Part shown: piece by piece, positions 7,472 to 16,294 of the stretch
Numbering within the stretch: position 1 is the first letter of the stretch
Layout: the number at the start of each line of letters is the position of its first letter
Assembly (NCBI GenBank): GCA_002396505.1
Contig: DGYA01000102.1
Span: 620-17,916, forward strand
DNA: 17,297 nt
Reading direction: 5' to 3'
DNA from: Cyanobacteria bacterium UBA5018
GTDB lineage: Bacteria; Cyanobacteriota; Cyanobacteriia; PCC-6307; Cyanobiaceae
Notes under the pieces: model-generated
Databases searched by the model: none
The model's input: the letters and a program-made list of their open reading frames with translations, nothing else
What the model was told of the DNA's origin: nothing
Position numbers and translations under genes: made by a program

Positions 7472-8710
7472 TTAAAGCTCGGGCAGCTGGAGTTCGCGGT
7501 TTGGCGCTTCAAGGGGTCTAGCTAGGGCCTGGCCGTTGGCGTCGAATAGGCGCCAGCCGCGGGGATCTAGATCTAGATAAATGGTTTGGCCCACCACCAG
7601 TTGGTATTCAGGCCCGCTGCGCACCTGCACCAGATGACCTGTTTCAGCCAGGCGGCAGCCGAGCAGCTGCTCGTTGCCTAGGGCCTCGATATGCACCACA
7701 TATGCCGGCAAATTGCGGTTAGCAGCCGGTGCTAGCCGCAGGTGCTCGGCCCGCAAACCGCCGCAGAGCTGCTGACCAATACGGCTGGCCAGCTGATCCA
7801 CCAGCGGCCCCTCCACGGCAAAGCGCCGTTGGCCCAACTGCAGTTGACCGGCCGCCACCACCTGCACCGGCAGCAGGTTCATCGGCGGGCTACCGATGAA
7901 CTGGGCCACAAATTGATTCGCCGGCCACTGGTAGAGCTCCAGCGGCGTACCCAGTTGCTGCAGACGGCCGCCGTGGAGCACGGCGATGCGATGGCCCATG
8001 GTCATCGCCTCCACCTGGTCGTGGGTTACATAAATGGTGGTGGTGCCCAGCCGCCGCTGCAGCTCCACGATCTGGGCCCGGGTACCCGTGCGCAGCTTGG
8101 CATCCAGGTTGCTGAGCGGTTCGTCCATCAAAAACACCGCCGGTTGCCGAGCGATTGCTCTACCCAGGGCCACCCTTTGCTTCTGGCCGCCGGATAGCTC
8201 CTTGGGCAGGCGTTGCAGCAGCGGCTCCAGCTCCAGCATCTCGGCCACCTCGGCGATGCGCCGCTCAATCCGCTGCTCCCGCGGTGAACTGCATCGCAAC
8301 GGCCCCGGCAGCTGGCCCGTGGCCCGGTGCAGGCTGTCCTGGAGCTGTTGCCGCAGGCTGCGGGGCCGGCTGCGCCGCAGGCCAAAGCCGATGTTGTCGG
8401 CCACCGAGAGGTGGGGGTAGAGGGCGTAGCTCTGGAACACCATCGCCACATCCCGCTGGGCAGGCCGCAGCTGGCTCACGGGCCGATCAGCCACCCAAAT
8501 TTCGCCACTGCTGGGTTGCTCCAGCCCCGCCAACAAGCGCAGCAGAGTGCTCTTGCCGCAGCCAGATGGGCCCACCAGCACCAGGAATTCGCCATCGGCA
8601 ACCGCCAGGTCCAGCTGCTGCAGCACTGGCCCCGGTGCCGCCCCGCCCTGGCCGCCCCCCCGCCTGGGTGGATAGGTCTTGCTGACCTGTTGGAAGCGAA
8701 CCTCGGCCAA
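7472..8710 (-). CDS. ABC transporter ATP-binding protein, MalK/UgpC/GgtA-like (sugar or compatible-solute import)
   Basis: This nucleotide-binding subunit would power import by a sugar-type ABC transporter at the plasma membrane. Walker A GPSGCGKST is at residues 47-55, the Q-loop (VFQSYALYP) near 93, the LSGGQKQRVALGRA signature from 172, Walker B FLMDEPLSNLDAKLR at about 194, and the H-loop THDQVEAMT near 230. The C-terminal third resembles the TOBE/MalK regulatory domain. An Arg/Gln-rich insertion of about 34 residues (113-146) precedes the signature. I start it at the TTG at 8710 because GGAG lies 7 bases upstream and AEVRFQQVSKTYP is the usual N-terminus. An ATG at 8788 would overlap the obgE start. 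No permease or binding-protein gene is nearby, so the substrate (glucosylglycerol, trehalose or other sugars) is open. Confidence 0.88.
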   Translation of the reverse strand: MAEVRFQQVSKTYPPRRGGGQGGAAPGPVLQQLDLAVADGEFLVLVGPSGCGKSTLLRLLAGLEQPSSGEIWVADRPVSQLRPAQRDVAMVFQSYALYPHLSVADNIGFGLRRSRPRSLRQQLQDSLHRATGQLPGPLRCSSPREQRIERRIAEVAEMLELEPLLQRLPKELSGGQKQRVALGRAIARQPAVFLMDEPLSNLDAKLRTGTRAQIVELQRRLGTTTIYVTHDQVEAMTMGHRIAVLHGGRLQQLGTPLELYQWPANQFVAQFIGSPPMNLLPVQVVAAGQLQLGQRRFAVEGPLVDQLASRIGQQLCGGLRAEHLRLAPAANRNLPAYVVHIEALGNEQLLGCRLAETGHLVQVRSGPEYQLVVGQTIYLDLDPRGWRLFDANGQALARPLEAPNRELQLPEL

Positions 8711-8782
8711 TGCGGCACTCCGACCGGCGAATCCTAGGTTGGGAGATTGATCGGATCGGGCCGCCGCCCGTAGCCAGCGCCC

Positions 8783-9778
8783 TTGCAATTCATCGATCAG
8801 GCCCGCATCGCCGTCAAGGCCGGTCGCGGTGGGGATGGAATCGTGGCCTTTCGCCGCGAAAAATACGTACCGGCGGGGGGACCCTCCGGTGGCGACGGCG
8901 GTCGCGGTGGCGATGTGCTGCTACGGGCCGACGCCAACCTGCAAACCCTCCTCGATTTCAAGTACAGACGTTTGTTTGAGGCTCCCGAGGGCAAGCGCGG
9001 CGGTCCCAACCGCTGCAGCGGTGCCAGCGGTGACCACATGGTGATCAAGGTGCCCTGCGGTACGGAGGTGCGCGACCTGCGCACCGGCATCCTGCTGGGC
9101 GATCTGGTGAACGCCGGCGATGAGTTGCTGGTGGCCGCCGGCGGTCGCGGTGGCTTGGGCAACGCCCACTACCTCAGCAACCGCAACCGGGCGCCGGAGA
9201 AATTCAGCGAAGGCCGGGATGGCGAGCAGTGGTTGCTGCAGCTGGAGCTGAAGCTGCTGGCCGAGGTGGGCATCATCGGCCTACCCAATGCCGGCAAGAG
9301 CACCTTGATCTCGGTGCTCTCGGCGGCAAGGCCCCGCATCGCCGACTATCCCTTCACCACCCTGGTGCCGAATTTGGGCGTGGTGAGGCGACCCAGTGGC
9401 GATGGCACCGTATTTGCCGATATCCCCGGCCTGATTGCCGGGGCGGCCCAGGGGGCCGGCCTGGGCCACGACTTCCTGCGCCACATCGAGCGCACCCGCC
9501 TGCTGATTCACCTGGTCGACGCCAGTTCAGAGACAGTGGCTGCCGATCTGGAGGTCGTCAGTGGCGAATTAACGGCCTACGGCCACGGCCTGGCCAGCCG
9601 ACCGCGCCTGCTGGTGCTCAGCAAAATTGAACTGCTGGAACCAGCCGCGGTAAAAGAGTTGCAATTAGAACTCGATCAGCTGACGGGCCAACAGGTGCTG
9701 GCGATTTCGGCGGTGGCCGCCATGGGGCTCAAAGAGCTGCTGGCATCGGTATGGCAACAGCTGGGAATTCAGACCTAG
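8783..9778 (+). CDS. obgE: Obg/CgtA GTPase
   Basis: Obg is an essential GTPase bound to the large ribosomal subunit, involved in its maturation and in stress signalling. Residues 1-158 form the Gly-rich Obg fold (VKAGRGGDGIVAFRREKYVP, GGRGGLGN). The G domain follows: G1 GLPNAGKST at 166-174, switch region YPFTTLVPNLGVV, G3 DIPGLIAGAAQG, and G5-like ISAVAAMG. The G4 position reads VLSKIELL (S280 to E283) instead of the canonical NKxD. The protein ends at residue 331 without the C-terminal OCT domain found in some families. The start is a TTG giving MQFIDQARI, the conserved Obg N-terminus, with no clear ribosome binding site. It is divergent from the ABC ATPase and convergent with cp12. Confidence 0.96.
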   Translation: MQFIDQARIAVKAGRGGDGIVAFRREKYVPAGGPSGGDGGRGGDVLLRADANLQTLLDFKYRRLFEAPEGKRGGPNRCSGASGDHMVIKVPCGTEVRDLRTGILLGDLVNAGDELLVAAGGRGGLGNAHYLSNRNRAPEKFSEGRDGEQWLLQLELKLLAEVGIIGLPNAGKSTLISVLSAARPRIADYPFTTLVPNLGVVRRPSGDGTVFADIPGLIAGAAQGAGLGHDFLRHIERTRLLIHLVDASSETVAADLEVVSGELTAYGHGLASRPRLLVLSKIELLEPAAVKELQLELDQLTGQQVLAISAVAAMGLKELLASVWQQLGIQT

Positions 9779-9812
9779 GCAAGCCTTGCTGAACCGGCTC
9801 CCCGGACAATCG

Positions 9813-9830
9813 CCAGGCGCTGGGTTTTTT
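9813..9830 (+). terminator. Weak candidate terminator after obgE
   Basis: A short stem (ccag, loop gcg, ctgg) is followed by G and six Ts, 35 bases after the obgE stop. The stem is only 4 bp, so stability is marginal, but the T run is on the correct strand for obgE. Confidence 0.35.
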
Positions 9831-9852
9831 GACCGTTTGTCAGGTTGCTGGG

Positions 9853-9890
9853 CTAGGGGCTGACCGAGAAGGGCCAGGGGTCAGCCCTAG
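9853..9890 (-). terminator. Strong 3' hairpin between obgE and cp12
   Basis: The arms ctagggg+ctgacc (9853-9865) and ggtcag+ccctag (9879-9890) form 12 base pairs with one bulged G (9859) and a 13-base loop. It begins 11 bases beyond the cp12 stop codon on the minus strand, so it is the likely 3' end structure of the cp12 transcript. There is no T run on either side. It may work as an RNA-stabilising structure, or act in both directions for the two convergent genes. The perfect palindrome gagcagcgctgctc (9890-9903) sits right beside it and covers part of the cp12 stop codon. Confidence 0.5.
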
Positions 9891-9901
9891 AGCAGCGCTG
9901 C

Positions 9902-10120
9902 TCAATCGTCGTAGACGCGGCACTCGGGGGCTTCTGGGTTCAGGTCGCAATAGACCTCCAGAGGGCTGGGATCGTGGCTGTCTTCTGGGTGGTGCTCCTT
10001 GTACTCCGCGAGGCCTTTGAGTTCCTCTTCCAGGTGGCGCACTTTGCCCAAGTTGCCCTCAGCGCGGGCAGCCTCGATCTCCGACTGATCCTTCTGGATG
10101 TGTTCGTCGATTGTTTTCAT
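9902..10120 (-). CDS. cp12: CP12 protein, form with only the C-terminal cysteine pair
   Basis: CP12 is a small disordered cytosolic linker that binds GAPDH and phosphoribulokinase in the dark and silences the Calvin cycle. The 72-residue protein ends in YCDLNPEAPECRVYDD, the GAPDH-binding CP12 signature, with cysteines 58 and 67. The N-terminal half (KVRHLEEELKGL) has the usual helical character, but the cysteine pair that would bracket it is absent. Redox control would therefore rest on the C-terminal pair alone. The frame stays open upstream to 10318, but MKTIDEHIQKD from the ATG at 10120 matches the known short picocyanobacterial form. The 294 bases upstream (10121-10414) hold no other gene that I can support. 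A 12-bp palindrome (gcctcgcgaggc, 10169-10180) lies there. Confidence 0.93.
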   Translation of the reverse strand: MKTIDEHIQKDQSEIEAARAEGNLGKVRHLEEELKGLAEYKEHHPEDSHDPSPLEVYCDLNPEAPECRVYDD

Positions 10121-10414
10121 GCAGGTACCGGCTGACAGGGTCCGGAGCTCATCGGGGACACCATACGGGCCTCGCGAGGCTCTGTGTCTGTCCATGGCCA
10201 GCTGCCCACCGGCGCGGCTGGGCGTTTCGCCGCTGATCTGCGCTCCCAGGCCAGCGATAGGTGCGCTCAGTGCAGTGCTGGCCAACTGGGCTTGCAGCCC
10301 GAAAACGGCCGTCAGCATTGGCTTTTGCCAAGCGGTAAAGCCTCCGCCACCAGCCCTGGCAAGCAGGGCCAGGCTGCTGGAGGGGCATATCTTGGATTGG
10401 AAACAATCGCCGCC

Positions 10415-12450
<2,036 letters not shown>

Positions 12451-12454
<4 letters not shown>

Positions 12455-13101
12455 GCGGCGGCGCTGCTACGGCGATTCTCCAGGTAAGCAAACACGCTCT
12501 TGTCCCCCACGTCGGCGGCGGCGGGCATGGGGAATTTGCGCAAGCAGAGCAGCAGCAGCAGGCCGGCCTCCACCGCCAACAGCAGGCCAGAGGCCTCCGC
12601 TGTAAGCAGGCCACTGAGGCGGCCCAGCAGGGCGATCGGCAGCAACAGGGTGACGCCGATGGCCTCGGGGCGGCGAAAGCAGAAAAACTCCTTGAAGCCA
12701 ATGCCGGCCAGGGCGGCAAACAGGGGGCCGACGGCCCATATCCAGCCGCTGTTCACCGCCAGTACCTCGCCCATGGCACCTGGACCCACGAGGGCCGCCA
12801 GGGCGAGGCAGCCGAGGCAGCCGAGCAGCCACAGCAGCTGCAGCGCCCGGTGCAATGGCCGCAGATAGATGTGAATCCAGTGCAGGGCCAGCCCCAATCC
12901 GGCGGCTAAGGGCAGCAGCCAGGGCCAGATCCAGGCGCTGCCCTGCCAGTGCCATTGGGCCAGCAGCGCAGCCTGGGCGATGGCCACCGTGAGCAGGGCC
13001 AGGCGATAGCCCAGCACCTCGCGCCGATCCTTAGCCGTGATCGTGAATGGGCCGTAGGCCCCCTCGTAGCTGGGATCGGCTGACGGATTCGCTGGGGTCA
13101 T
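12451..13101 (-). CDS. DUF2301 family integral membrane protein
   Basis: The 216-residue protein has a short polar N-terminus containing YGPFTITAKDRREVLGYR. About six to seven hydrophobic spans follow, with a GFKEFFCFRRPEAIG loop between spans near 135-149 and a polar tail ending LENRRSSAAA. This layout fits the uncharacterised cyanobacterial DUF2301 membrane family; no function is established. The frame is open further upstream to 13410, but the ATG at 13101 gives the family N-terminus and overlaps the stop of the GST-like gene as ATGA. Its own stop overlaps the ABC-F start. Its place between a glutathionyl transferase and an ABC-F gene does not reveal its role. Confidence 0.8.
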
Positions 13102-14081
13102 GGCCTTGCTGGGGCGGCGGGCATGCCAATCAGTGTGGCCAAGTCGGGGCCGGCGGGCACGATGCCGGAGGGATGCAGCGGGAACAGGGCGCCGAAATAA
13201 TCCCGGCGCCAGGCGTCGGCAAAGCAGCTGGCGGCCACCCCGGGCAGCTGCCAGAAGCGCTGGCGCCAGGCCCAAAGTTGCGGAAACTGCCACAGCGGCC
13301 GGCGACTCACCCCAAACAGGGGCGCATAGACCAATTCCAGCCGCACCAGGGTGGCAAACAATTGCACGTCCGCCAAGCTGGGGCCGGAGCCCTGGTCGCC
13401 GCCGCTGCAAAGCCAGGGTCCGCCGCCAGCCAGTTCGCTCTCCGCCTTGTCCAACACGGCGAATAGCTCGGTCTCGGCCCTGTCATAAGCGGCTTGGTGG
13501 CGCGCAAAACCACAGCGGTATGCGCCGTCGTTAACCGAATGCTGCAGCTGTTGCCGCCAGCGATCGATCGCCTCTCGCTGCGCCGCCGGCTCCAGATCGA
13601 GGCTGTCCTCGGCGGCGGGCCAGCCATTGAGCAGCTCGATCAGCCGGGCACTTTCACCCAGCACGATGCGCTTTTCCAGCTGGTCCACCAGCACCGGCAC
13701 AGTGGCCCTGGCGCCGGGATCCGCGCCAGCCAACCGGTAGAGCTGCTGGAGAGTGGTGCAGCCCAGGAAGGGTTGCTGGAAACACCAACGGCCGGCCTGG
13801 GGGTCTGGCTCCACCACCAGCAACTCGATGCTGGCCTCCAGCCGCCTCAGGCCCCACACCAGCCAGGCTCGATGGGCCCAGGGGCAGCTACGGCCCACGA
13901 TCAACACATGGCGACCGACCTCCTGAGCCCTGCTGGGCAGCGGCGGTGTTTGGGCAAAGGGGCTGACGGGGCGGCGGTAGTTGCCGGAGGCATCGGCTGG
14001 GCCGAGGCCGCCCATCAGTTGCAGCCACTGCCAATGCCAGGCCCAGCGGGCCGTGCTCACCACCAGAGGGGGGATTGGCAT
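13098..14081 (-). CDS. Xi-class glutathione transferase (glutathionyl-hydroquinone reductase-like)
   Basis: The thioredoxin-like N-domain carries the catalytic motif SCPWAHR with Cys66. The all-alpha C-domain ends in YFGALFPLHPSGIVP, a hallmark of the Ecm4/YqjG family. These enzymes use glutathione to reduce glutathionyl-hydroquinones, and possibly other quinone adducts, through the Cys in CPWAHR. At 327 residues the length is normal. The protein lacks an export signal, so it is cytosolic. It is the first gene of the minus-strand set GST, DUF2301, ABC-F. The stop overlaps the following start by 4 bases. Upstream, 53 bases separate it from the divergent aspartoacylase-like gene, so the promoter of both must lie in that short gap. 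Confidence 0.88.
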   Translation of the reverse strand: MPIPPLVVSTARWAWHWQWLQLMGGLGPADASGNYRRPVSPFAQTPPLPSRAQEVGRHVLIVGRSCPWAHRAWLVWGLRRLEASIELLVVEPDPQAGRWCFQQPFLGCTTLQQLYRLAGADPGARATVPVLVDQLEKRIVLGESARLIELLNGWPAAEDSLDLEPAAQREAIDRWRQQLQHSVNDGAYRCGFARHQAAYDRAETELFAVLDKAESELAGGGPWLCSGGDQGSGPSLADVQLFATLVRLELVYAPLFGVSRRPLWQFPQLWAWRQRFWQLPGVAASCFADAWRRDYFGALFPLHPSGIVPAGPDLATLIGMPAAPARP

Positions 14082-14134
14082 TAATTGAAGTGAGAGTTCC
14101 TGCCAGGCTGACCGCCTGACTGGCAGACAAGCGG

Positions 14135-15070
14135 ATGCAGGCGCCCCGGGTGTTGGTGGTGGCGGCCACCCATGGCAATGAGCGCAATGGCGCTTGGCTA
14201 GTGGAGTCTTGGCGTCAAGAGCCCAGCAGCTTGAACAGCAGCGGTCTGGAGCTGCTGCTGGAGATCGGCAATCCCGCCGCTCATCGCGCCAATCGCCGCT
14301 ACATCGACCGGGACCTCAACCGCAGTTTTGTGCAAGATCTGCTGGCTGATGCGGCCTGCGATGAACTGGAGATTCTGCGCGCCCGCGAACTGCTGGCCCA
14401 ATTCGGCCCCCAGGGCAGCCGGCCGGCCCAGGCGGTGATCGACCTGCACAGCACCACCAGTTCGATGGGCAACTGCCTGGTGGTTTACGGCCGCCGGCCC
14501 ACCGATCTGGCCTTGGCCGCCGCCATCCAGGCGCAGCTCGGTTTACCCATTTATCTGCACGAGGGCGATGCAGCCCAGAGGGGGTTTTTGGTGGAGAGCT
14601 GGCCCTGCGGCCTGGTGATCGAGGTGGGACCAGTGCCCCAGGGGGTGATTGAGCCGCGGTTGTGCCTCCAGAGCCAATTGGCCCTGGAGGCCGCCCTGGC
14701 GGCTTTGGCAGCTGCTAAGCGAGGTTGCTTAGCCCAGCCGCCTGCCCTGGTGGTGCATCGCCATCGGGCCAGCCTCGATCTGCCCAGAGATGGCGGCGGC
14801 TGGCCGCTGGCCTGCCTGCATCCCCAGCGTCAGGGTCGCGACTGGCAACCGATGGGGCCTGGGGATCCCCTCTATCGCACTGCCGCCGGCGAGTCAATTG
14901 CCTATGAGCCCCCAGCGGGGCTGGAAGATCAGCAGGTGTGGCCCCTATTCATCAATGAGGCCGCCTACGGGGAGAAGCGCATCGCCCTGTCGCTCACCAG
15001 CCGCGAGCGCTGGGCCGTCGACCCCAGCTGGGCAGAGTCCCTGGCGGCACTACTAACCGAACAGAATTAA
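14135..15070 (+). CDS. Aspartoacylase-like zinc deacylase (M14/AspA family)
   Basis: Family members hydrolyse N-acyl amino acids such as N-acetyl-aspartate. The zinc site is visible: ATHGNE with H13 and E16, and IDLHSTTSS with H105. NPAAHRANRRYIDRDLNRSF (46-65) supplies the substrate-binding Arg and Asn residues, and VIEVGPVPQG contains the catalytic Glu (E163). At 311 residues it is near the usual aspartoacylase length. The physiological substrate in cyanobacteria is not evident from the sequence. The ATG at 14135 places the zinc motif 13 residues in, as usual. It lies upstream of psbA, with two small opposing genes between them. Confidence 0.9.
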   Translation: MQAPRVLVVAATHGNERNGAWLVESWRQEPSSLNSSGLELLLEIGNPAAHRANRRYIDRDLNRSFVQDLLADAACDELEILRARELLAQFGPQGSRPAQAVIDLHSTTSSMGNCLVVYGRRPTDLALAAAIQAQLGLPIYLHEGDAAQRGFLVESWPCGLVIEVGPVPQGVIEPRLCLQSQLALEAALAALAAAKRGCLAQPPALVVHRHRASLDLPRDGGGWPLACLHPQRQGRDWQPMGPGDPLYRTAAGESIAYEPPAGLEDQQVWPLFINEAAYGEKRIALSLTSRERWAVDPSWAESLAALLTEQN

Positions 15071-15120
15071 TAGCGACAGATCGATGCCGCACCGCAAGAA
15101 GTGTTGTGGAGACTGGCTTA

Positions 15121-15140
15121 CCGCTCGCTCTGGCGAGCGG
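15121..15140. terminator. Hairpin between convergent genes
   Basis: A perfect 8-bp stem (ccgctcgc and gcgagcgg) closes the tetraloop tctg, 51 bases after the aspartoacylase-like stop and before the convergent exported-protein gene. No clear T run follows directly on either strand, so its termination role is only plausible. Two imperfect copies of ttcgagacactt follow at about 15153-15176. Confidence 0.4.
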
Positions 15141-15197
15141 AATGGGCAATTCTTCGAGACACTTTTCGAGGCACTCTTTAGTTACTAGCTCGCCAAC

Positions 15198-15560
15198 TCA
15201 TCGGGGGGCGCCGTTGTAATCAATGCCCAGCACGCTGCGGCCGTCTGCTGCGACGCGGATCTGGGTTTCCAGGGTGGGCGGTTGGTTGAGCTGCTGCCAG
15301 CCGGGGGAGCCGCCCAAGAAGCGGAAGGTGTAGCCATCGGGCCCCCGCTGAATTAAGCAGGGGTTCTCGCTGGGGGTGCTGTCGAACATGCATTTGGCCG
15401 GCTGATAAACCACCAGGCCGCCGTTGAGTGTTACGGCGGTATTGCGGGCGATATTCACGGCTCGGGTGGAATTGAAGTTGTCTGACGACTGGGCCTGAAC
15501 TCCGCTGGCTGCCAGGGCTAGCCCAAGGGGAGCGGCCAAAAGGCTGGAGAGGAGGCGCAT
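15198..15560 (-). CDS. Small exported protein of unknown function
   Basis: The 120-residue product starts MRLLSSLLAAPLGLALAASG and has a probable signal-peptide cleavage after VQA (residue 23). The mature part has two cysteines (57 and 68) that could form a disulfide, and a beta-rich polar composition (YTFRFLGG, ETQIRVAADGRSVLGIDYNG). I do not recognise a named family. The frame extends upstream to 15824, but only the ATG at 15560 gives a convincing signal peptide. It lies downstream of a lipoprotein gene on the same strand, 166 bases apart, so the two may be co-transcribed. Confidence 0.75.
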   Translation of the reverse strand: MRLLSSLLAAPLGLALAASGVQAQSSDNFNSTRAVNIARNTAVTLNGGLVVYQPAKCMFDSTPSENPCLIQRGPDGYTFRFLGGSPGWQQLNQPPTLETQIRVAADGRSVLGIDYNGAPR

Positions 15561-15653
15561 GTTCAAGGCAACAAAAAGATCGCCACCAGTTTGGCGGCGA
15601 TCACCCCAGCAGAGCAAAGCGCCTCTACCAACGTCACAGCTGCGGCGCCAAGG

Positions 15654-15675
15654 GCCAGCCAGCCAGCCAGCCAGC
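15654..15675. repeat. GCCA tetranucleotide repeat
   Basis: Five direct GCCA units plus two further bases lie in the 166-base gap between the two small exported-protein genes. Slipped-strand changes here would alter the leader of the downstream minus-strand gene, but not its reading frame. Confidence 0.85.
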
Positions 15676-15726
15676 AAGACAAGCGGGCCATCACTAAGCC
15701 CTTGGACCAGAAGCCTCTTTCCTTTA

Positions 15727-16068
15727 TCAGCCGCAGACAAGAGTGCCCTGCTCCTTGGTGCAGGGCAGGTCACTGCTGCTGCCATCGGCCCAGTAAATCC
15801 GCAGTCGATCATCAGCACTACCACTGCGGAAGGTGAGCGACTTCACCGGACCGGCGGGCGGTTTACCGGCCGAATCGGCAGCGCCCCGGGGGGTGGGGGC
15901 GTTCAGCTTCTGCTCAAGTTGCTGCAGCTTCAGCTCCAGCTGCTCCTGGCGGCGCTGGAGCAATAACAGGTCAGGGCCCGGCCTGGACTGGCAGCCCGCC
16001 GCGATCCCACTAATTGCCAGTAACAACCCCAGCAGGGGGAAGGCGAAGAGGGGCTGCTTGGAGGCCAT
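15727..16068 (-). CDS. Small predicted lipoprotein with coiled coil
   Basis: The N-terminus is a lipoprotein signal: hydrophobic residues 7-25 end in IAAGC, giving a lipid-modified Cys26. A Leu/Gln-rich heptad-like helix (about 33-56) follows, then a Pro/Ala/Gly linker and a compact C-terminal part containing SLTFRSG, RIYWADGSSSDLPC and a second Cys three residues from the end. The last two cysteines could form a disulfide in the periplasm or lumen. Function is unknown. It is divergent from psbA, with 226 bases between the starts. The ATG at 16068 is the only start that keeps the signal intact. Confidence 0.75.
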   Translation of the reverse strand: MASKQPLFAFPLLGLLLAISGIAAGCQSRPGPDLLLLQRRQEQLELKLQQLEQKLNAPTPRGAADSAGKPPAGPVKSLTFRSGSADDRLRIYWADGSSSDLPCTKEQGTLVCG

Positions 16069-16183
16069 GGGCCGTCTGGCCGCTGCTCACGCACTCCTAG
16101 CAGCGGCCTGGCGCCCATCCCCGGGGTGGACCGCTTGGTGACGGCAGCTTCATTCAGCGGACTCACAAACCGCGCAATCTTCT

Positions 16184-16189
16184 GTTACA
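16184..16189 (+). promoter_or_regulatory. Possible RpaB half-site (GTTACA) before psbA
   Basis: GTTACA matches one half of the HLR1 element, through which RpaB controls high-light genes in cyanobacteria. HLR1 normally has two such hexamers about 10 bases apart. The second copy is not recognisable here, so this is a weak call. It lies 105 bases before the psbA start, a sensible promoter position. Confidence 0.25.
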
Positions 16190-16238
16190 GTTCATGTGAC
16201 GGCTTCCCGCCCTAGGCAGGATCCCGCCCTTCATACCC

Positions 16239-16278
16239 GTCTCCTCTGGAGACAAATCCAACCGTCTCTCTGGAGACG
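16239..16278 (+). promoter_or_regulatory. Tandem hairpins in the psbA leader
   Basis: Two near-copies of the same inverted repeat lie just before psbA. The first is gtctcc-tct-ggagac at 16239-16253, and the second cgtctc-tctg-gagacg at 16263-16278, ending 16 bases before the ATG. Each forms a 6-bp stem with a small loop. They are probably in the transcript leader and could affect psbA mRNA stability or translation, or bind a dimeric protein as DNA. Confidence 0.55.
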
Positions 16279-16294
16279 ATTACCACCCGTTCTC

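Noticed and set aside
10121..10318. In-frame N-terminal extension of CP12 of 66 codons
   Set aside because: The extension has no known domain, and the short CP12 N-terminus (MKTIDEHIQK) starts at 10120.
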